A stretch of 34,515 nt of DNA from Erysipelotrichia bacterium (GTDB taxonomy: Bacteria > Muiribacteriota > Ozemobacteria > Ozemobacterales > Ozemobacteraceae): assembly GCA_009928855.1 (NCBI GenBank), contig SABV01000010.1:1-34515 (forward strand). Direction: 5' to 3'. The notes under the pieces are model-generated. The model saw nothing but the letters and a program-made list of their open reading frames with translations. It did no database searches and had not been told where the DNA came from. Positions 33,010 through 34,515 of this stretch are shown here, in pieces (within the stretch, counting starts at the first letter, position 1; every line of letters begins with the position of its first letter). A program made the position numbers and the translations under genes.

Positions 33010-34515
33010 ATGCTCAAAAAGCTTTTTCTTGCACATTTTTTTTGCGTTTCTGCTTCTCTTGCTCTGGCAGCGGCCAGCAACACTGATCAGCCTCAACCAG
33101 CAAGATTTGATCTTGGCACGATAACAGTCGAGGCACCATATTGGAATCACCCGGAAGACATCACAGGAAAACCTGACGGAGAAACCTTCTTCGAGACTCT
33201 GCCGGCAACCGGCAAAACAACGCTTAGCGAATCCCTCGACGGATTGATGGGAATAAACCTGCGTGTAAGCGGTGGCAGCGGTCACATTGCCGGCTTAAGT
33301 TCAGGTGGGTTGTCGGGCAACAAAATTCTTGTAATCAAAGACGGGCTACCCGTAAACGACCCATTCACCGGAAGCCCTGATATTGGCGACTTTTCAACAG
33401 TTCAGTTCGAAAAAGCCGAAATCTGGCAGGGAAACCGCGCAACATTGTGGGGCAGCAACAGCATCGGCGGCACTCTTCGCCTTACCACGCGGTTTCCCGA
33501 TTATGGGCGTCTGCGCCTCTGGACCGATGGGCTTGGCGGCAACGGAAAATCTATGGAAACCCGCATTTACCCGGGCAATGTAAAGCTTGGCATCAGACTG
33601 ACCCAATTCAACACGCCTGGTTTTTCAGCTGCTGCGGCTGAGAATGGAAACACCGAGCGCGACGCATTTGAACTCCAGAATGGGCTATTGAGTTTAGAAG
33701 GTGATCTCAATGCTCGTCTACGACTTCAAATGAGCGCTGAAAGCAACAAAAGCCTGACCGAACTCGACGGTTTTGATTTTGTTTCGGGGTTACCGGCCGA
33801 CAATCTTGACTTCAGACAAAAAAAGCTCGGCAACCAGTTCAATTTTGGCCTGGTAAACCATTACAATAACGGCGAACTACGCCTGACACATGCTTTTAAC
33901 CACACCAGTCTGACCGGAATCGACGAAAGCAATCCTTTCAACGAATACGGCCTCGAAACCAGCAGGCAAAAACAGGCAATAAACCGCAGCTTCAACACAG
34001 ACGACGGCTCTTTTCTCGCTGAAATCTCTCGAACAGAGATACGAGCACAAAACCACGGGCTTTTTGTTAATCGCGAAACAGATACGGTCGCCTGCCTCGC
34101 CGGAGAATACAATCTCAATCACAATCTTAAAGTTCAGGGCACCGCCAGACACGACAACCCGCAAAATCATGAAGGCGTAACCACGGGAAATTTTTCGCTG
34201 ACCAAAAATCTCAAAAATTTTGAATTATCAACCGCATGGGGGCAGGCATTTCGCATGCCTGCACTTAACGAACGCTATTATCCTGCCTACGGCGACCCAA
34301 AGCTTGAGGCCGAACACTCAACCTCTTTTGGAGTTACAGCCACACACAAAATTGCCAATTTTGCAAAAATCACCGTTGGGGCCACTCGATTCATGGTGCG
34401 CGATCTTATCGGAACCACCGCCACAACAGACCCGGCATACGCATGGGGTATAAAAGCCGCCAATCTCAATCGAGCCCAGCTGCTGTCACATTATTTCAGG
34501 CTGAGCGAATGCAAA
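33010..34515 (+). CDS. TonB-dependent receptor (BtuB-like), 3'-truncated by window edge
   Basis: 502 codons without a stop up to the right edge. Signal peptide MLKKLFLAHFFCVSASLALA. A TonB-box-like segment (LGTITVEAP, about 35-43) precedes the plug (about 60-165: KTTLSESLDGLMGINLRVSGG, ILVIKDGLPVNDPF, KAEIWQGNRATLWGSNSIGGTL). From about 170 on, barrel strands alternate, with the conserved QAFRMPALNERYYPAYGDPKLEAE region seen near residue 415-440. ATG at 33010 has GAGGTGG about 9 bases upstream. Another ATG at 33003 opens a 27-codon frame that overlaps this gene. The upstream cobalamin riboswitch makes a corrinoid the probable ligand; ExbB/TonB and BtuCDF are not in the window. Confidence 0.9.
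   Translation, partial: MLKKLFLAHFFCVSASLALAAASNTDQPQPARFDLGTITVEAPYWNHPEDITGKPDGETFFETLPATGKTTLSESLDGLMGINLRVSGGSGHIAGLSSGGLSGNKILVIKDGLPVNDPFTGSPDIGDFSTVQFEKAEIWQGNRATLWGSNSIGGTLRLTTRFPDYGRLRLWTDGLGGNGKSMETRIYPGNVKLGIRLTQFNTPGFSAAAAENGNTERDAFELQNGLLSLEGDLNARLRLQMSAESNKSLTELDGFDFVSGLPADNLDFRQKKLGNQFNFGLVNHYNNGELRLTHAFNHTSLTGIDESNPFNEYGLETSRQKQAINRSFNTDDGSFLAEISRTEIRAQNHGLFVNRETDTVACLAGEYNLNHNLKVQGTARHDNPQNHEGVTTGNFSLTKNLKNFELSTAWGQAFRMPALNERYYPAYGDPKLEAEHSTSFGVTATHKIANFAKITVGATRFMVRDLIGTTATTDPAYAWGIKAANLNRAQLLSHYFRLSECK

Overview
The window reads as a chromosomal segment of an anaerobic, Gram-negative-type (two-membrane) bacterium of moderate base composition. Support for two membranes: a TolC-type outer-membrane channel, a TonB-dependent receptor and a small outer-membrane beta-barrel. 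Support for anaerobic metabolism: a full-length pyruvate:ferredoxin oxidoreductase. The mix of families would suit a deep-branching lineage such as Candidatus Riflebacteria, but that is a guess from style; no rRNA or taxonomic marker is present. I see no tRNA, rRNA, CRISPR array, insertion sequence or prophage core.

Layout. 1-453: 3' part of a Nudix hydrolase gene. 457-5177 (minus): four-gene tripartite efflux operon, TolC channel > MacA-like adaptor > ABC ATPase > MacB-like permease, packed with TAATG or 1-nt junctions. 5300-6130 (minus): outer-membrane beta-barrel protein with its own terminator. 6249-9311 (minus): 1020-residue multi-GAF HD-GYP phosphodiesterase. 9392-13232 (minus): a compact group of a free-standing intein-like (Hint) protein, a UvrD/PcrA helicase and a membrane-anchored CBM48-like protein. 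13408-14400 (plus): PfkB-family sugar/nucleoside kinase, sharing a bidirectional terminator with nifJ (14560-18150, minus). 18684-19304 (plus): unknown polytopic membrane protein with a good promoter. 19311-21421 (minus): ECF sigma factor > small membrane protein > unknown anchored protein, with overlapping genes. 21542-25726 (minus): aspartokinase > diaminopimelate decarboxylase > meso-diaminopimelate dehydrogenase > Smr protein. 26020-28071 (plus): secreted M3-family metallopeptidase. 28174-30172 (minus): three tandem secreted phage-tail-collar-domain proteins, the last fused to a thioredoxin-like domain. 30308-32392 (minus): cytosolic prolyl oligopeptidase. About 32800-32990: cobalamin riboswitch driving a TonB-dependent receptor gene (33010 to the right edge).

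How genes work together. The efflux operon would export a substrate from periplasm or inner membrane through TolC. The lysC-lysA-ddh group makes meso-diaminopimelate and lysine by the one-step dehydrogenase route. The riboswitch-receptor pair implies scavenging of corrinoids. The most unusual items are (1) a free-standing protein that looks like the intein of UvrD-type helicases, with every splicing residue replaced, five bases upstream of an uninterrupted helicase gene, and (2) the tandem secreted collar-domain family with one thioredoxin-fold fusion. Several starts are non-ATG or lie inside longer open frames and were chosen here from Shine-Dalgarno (SD) position.
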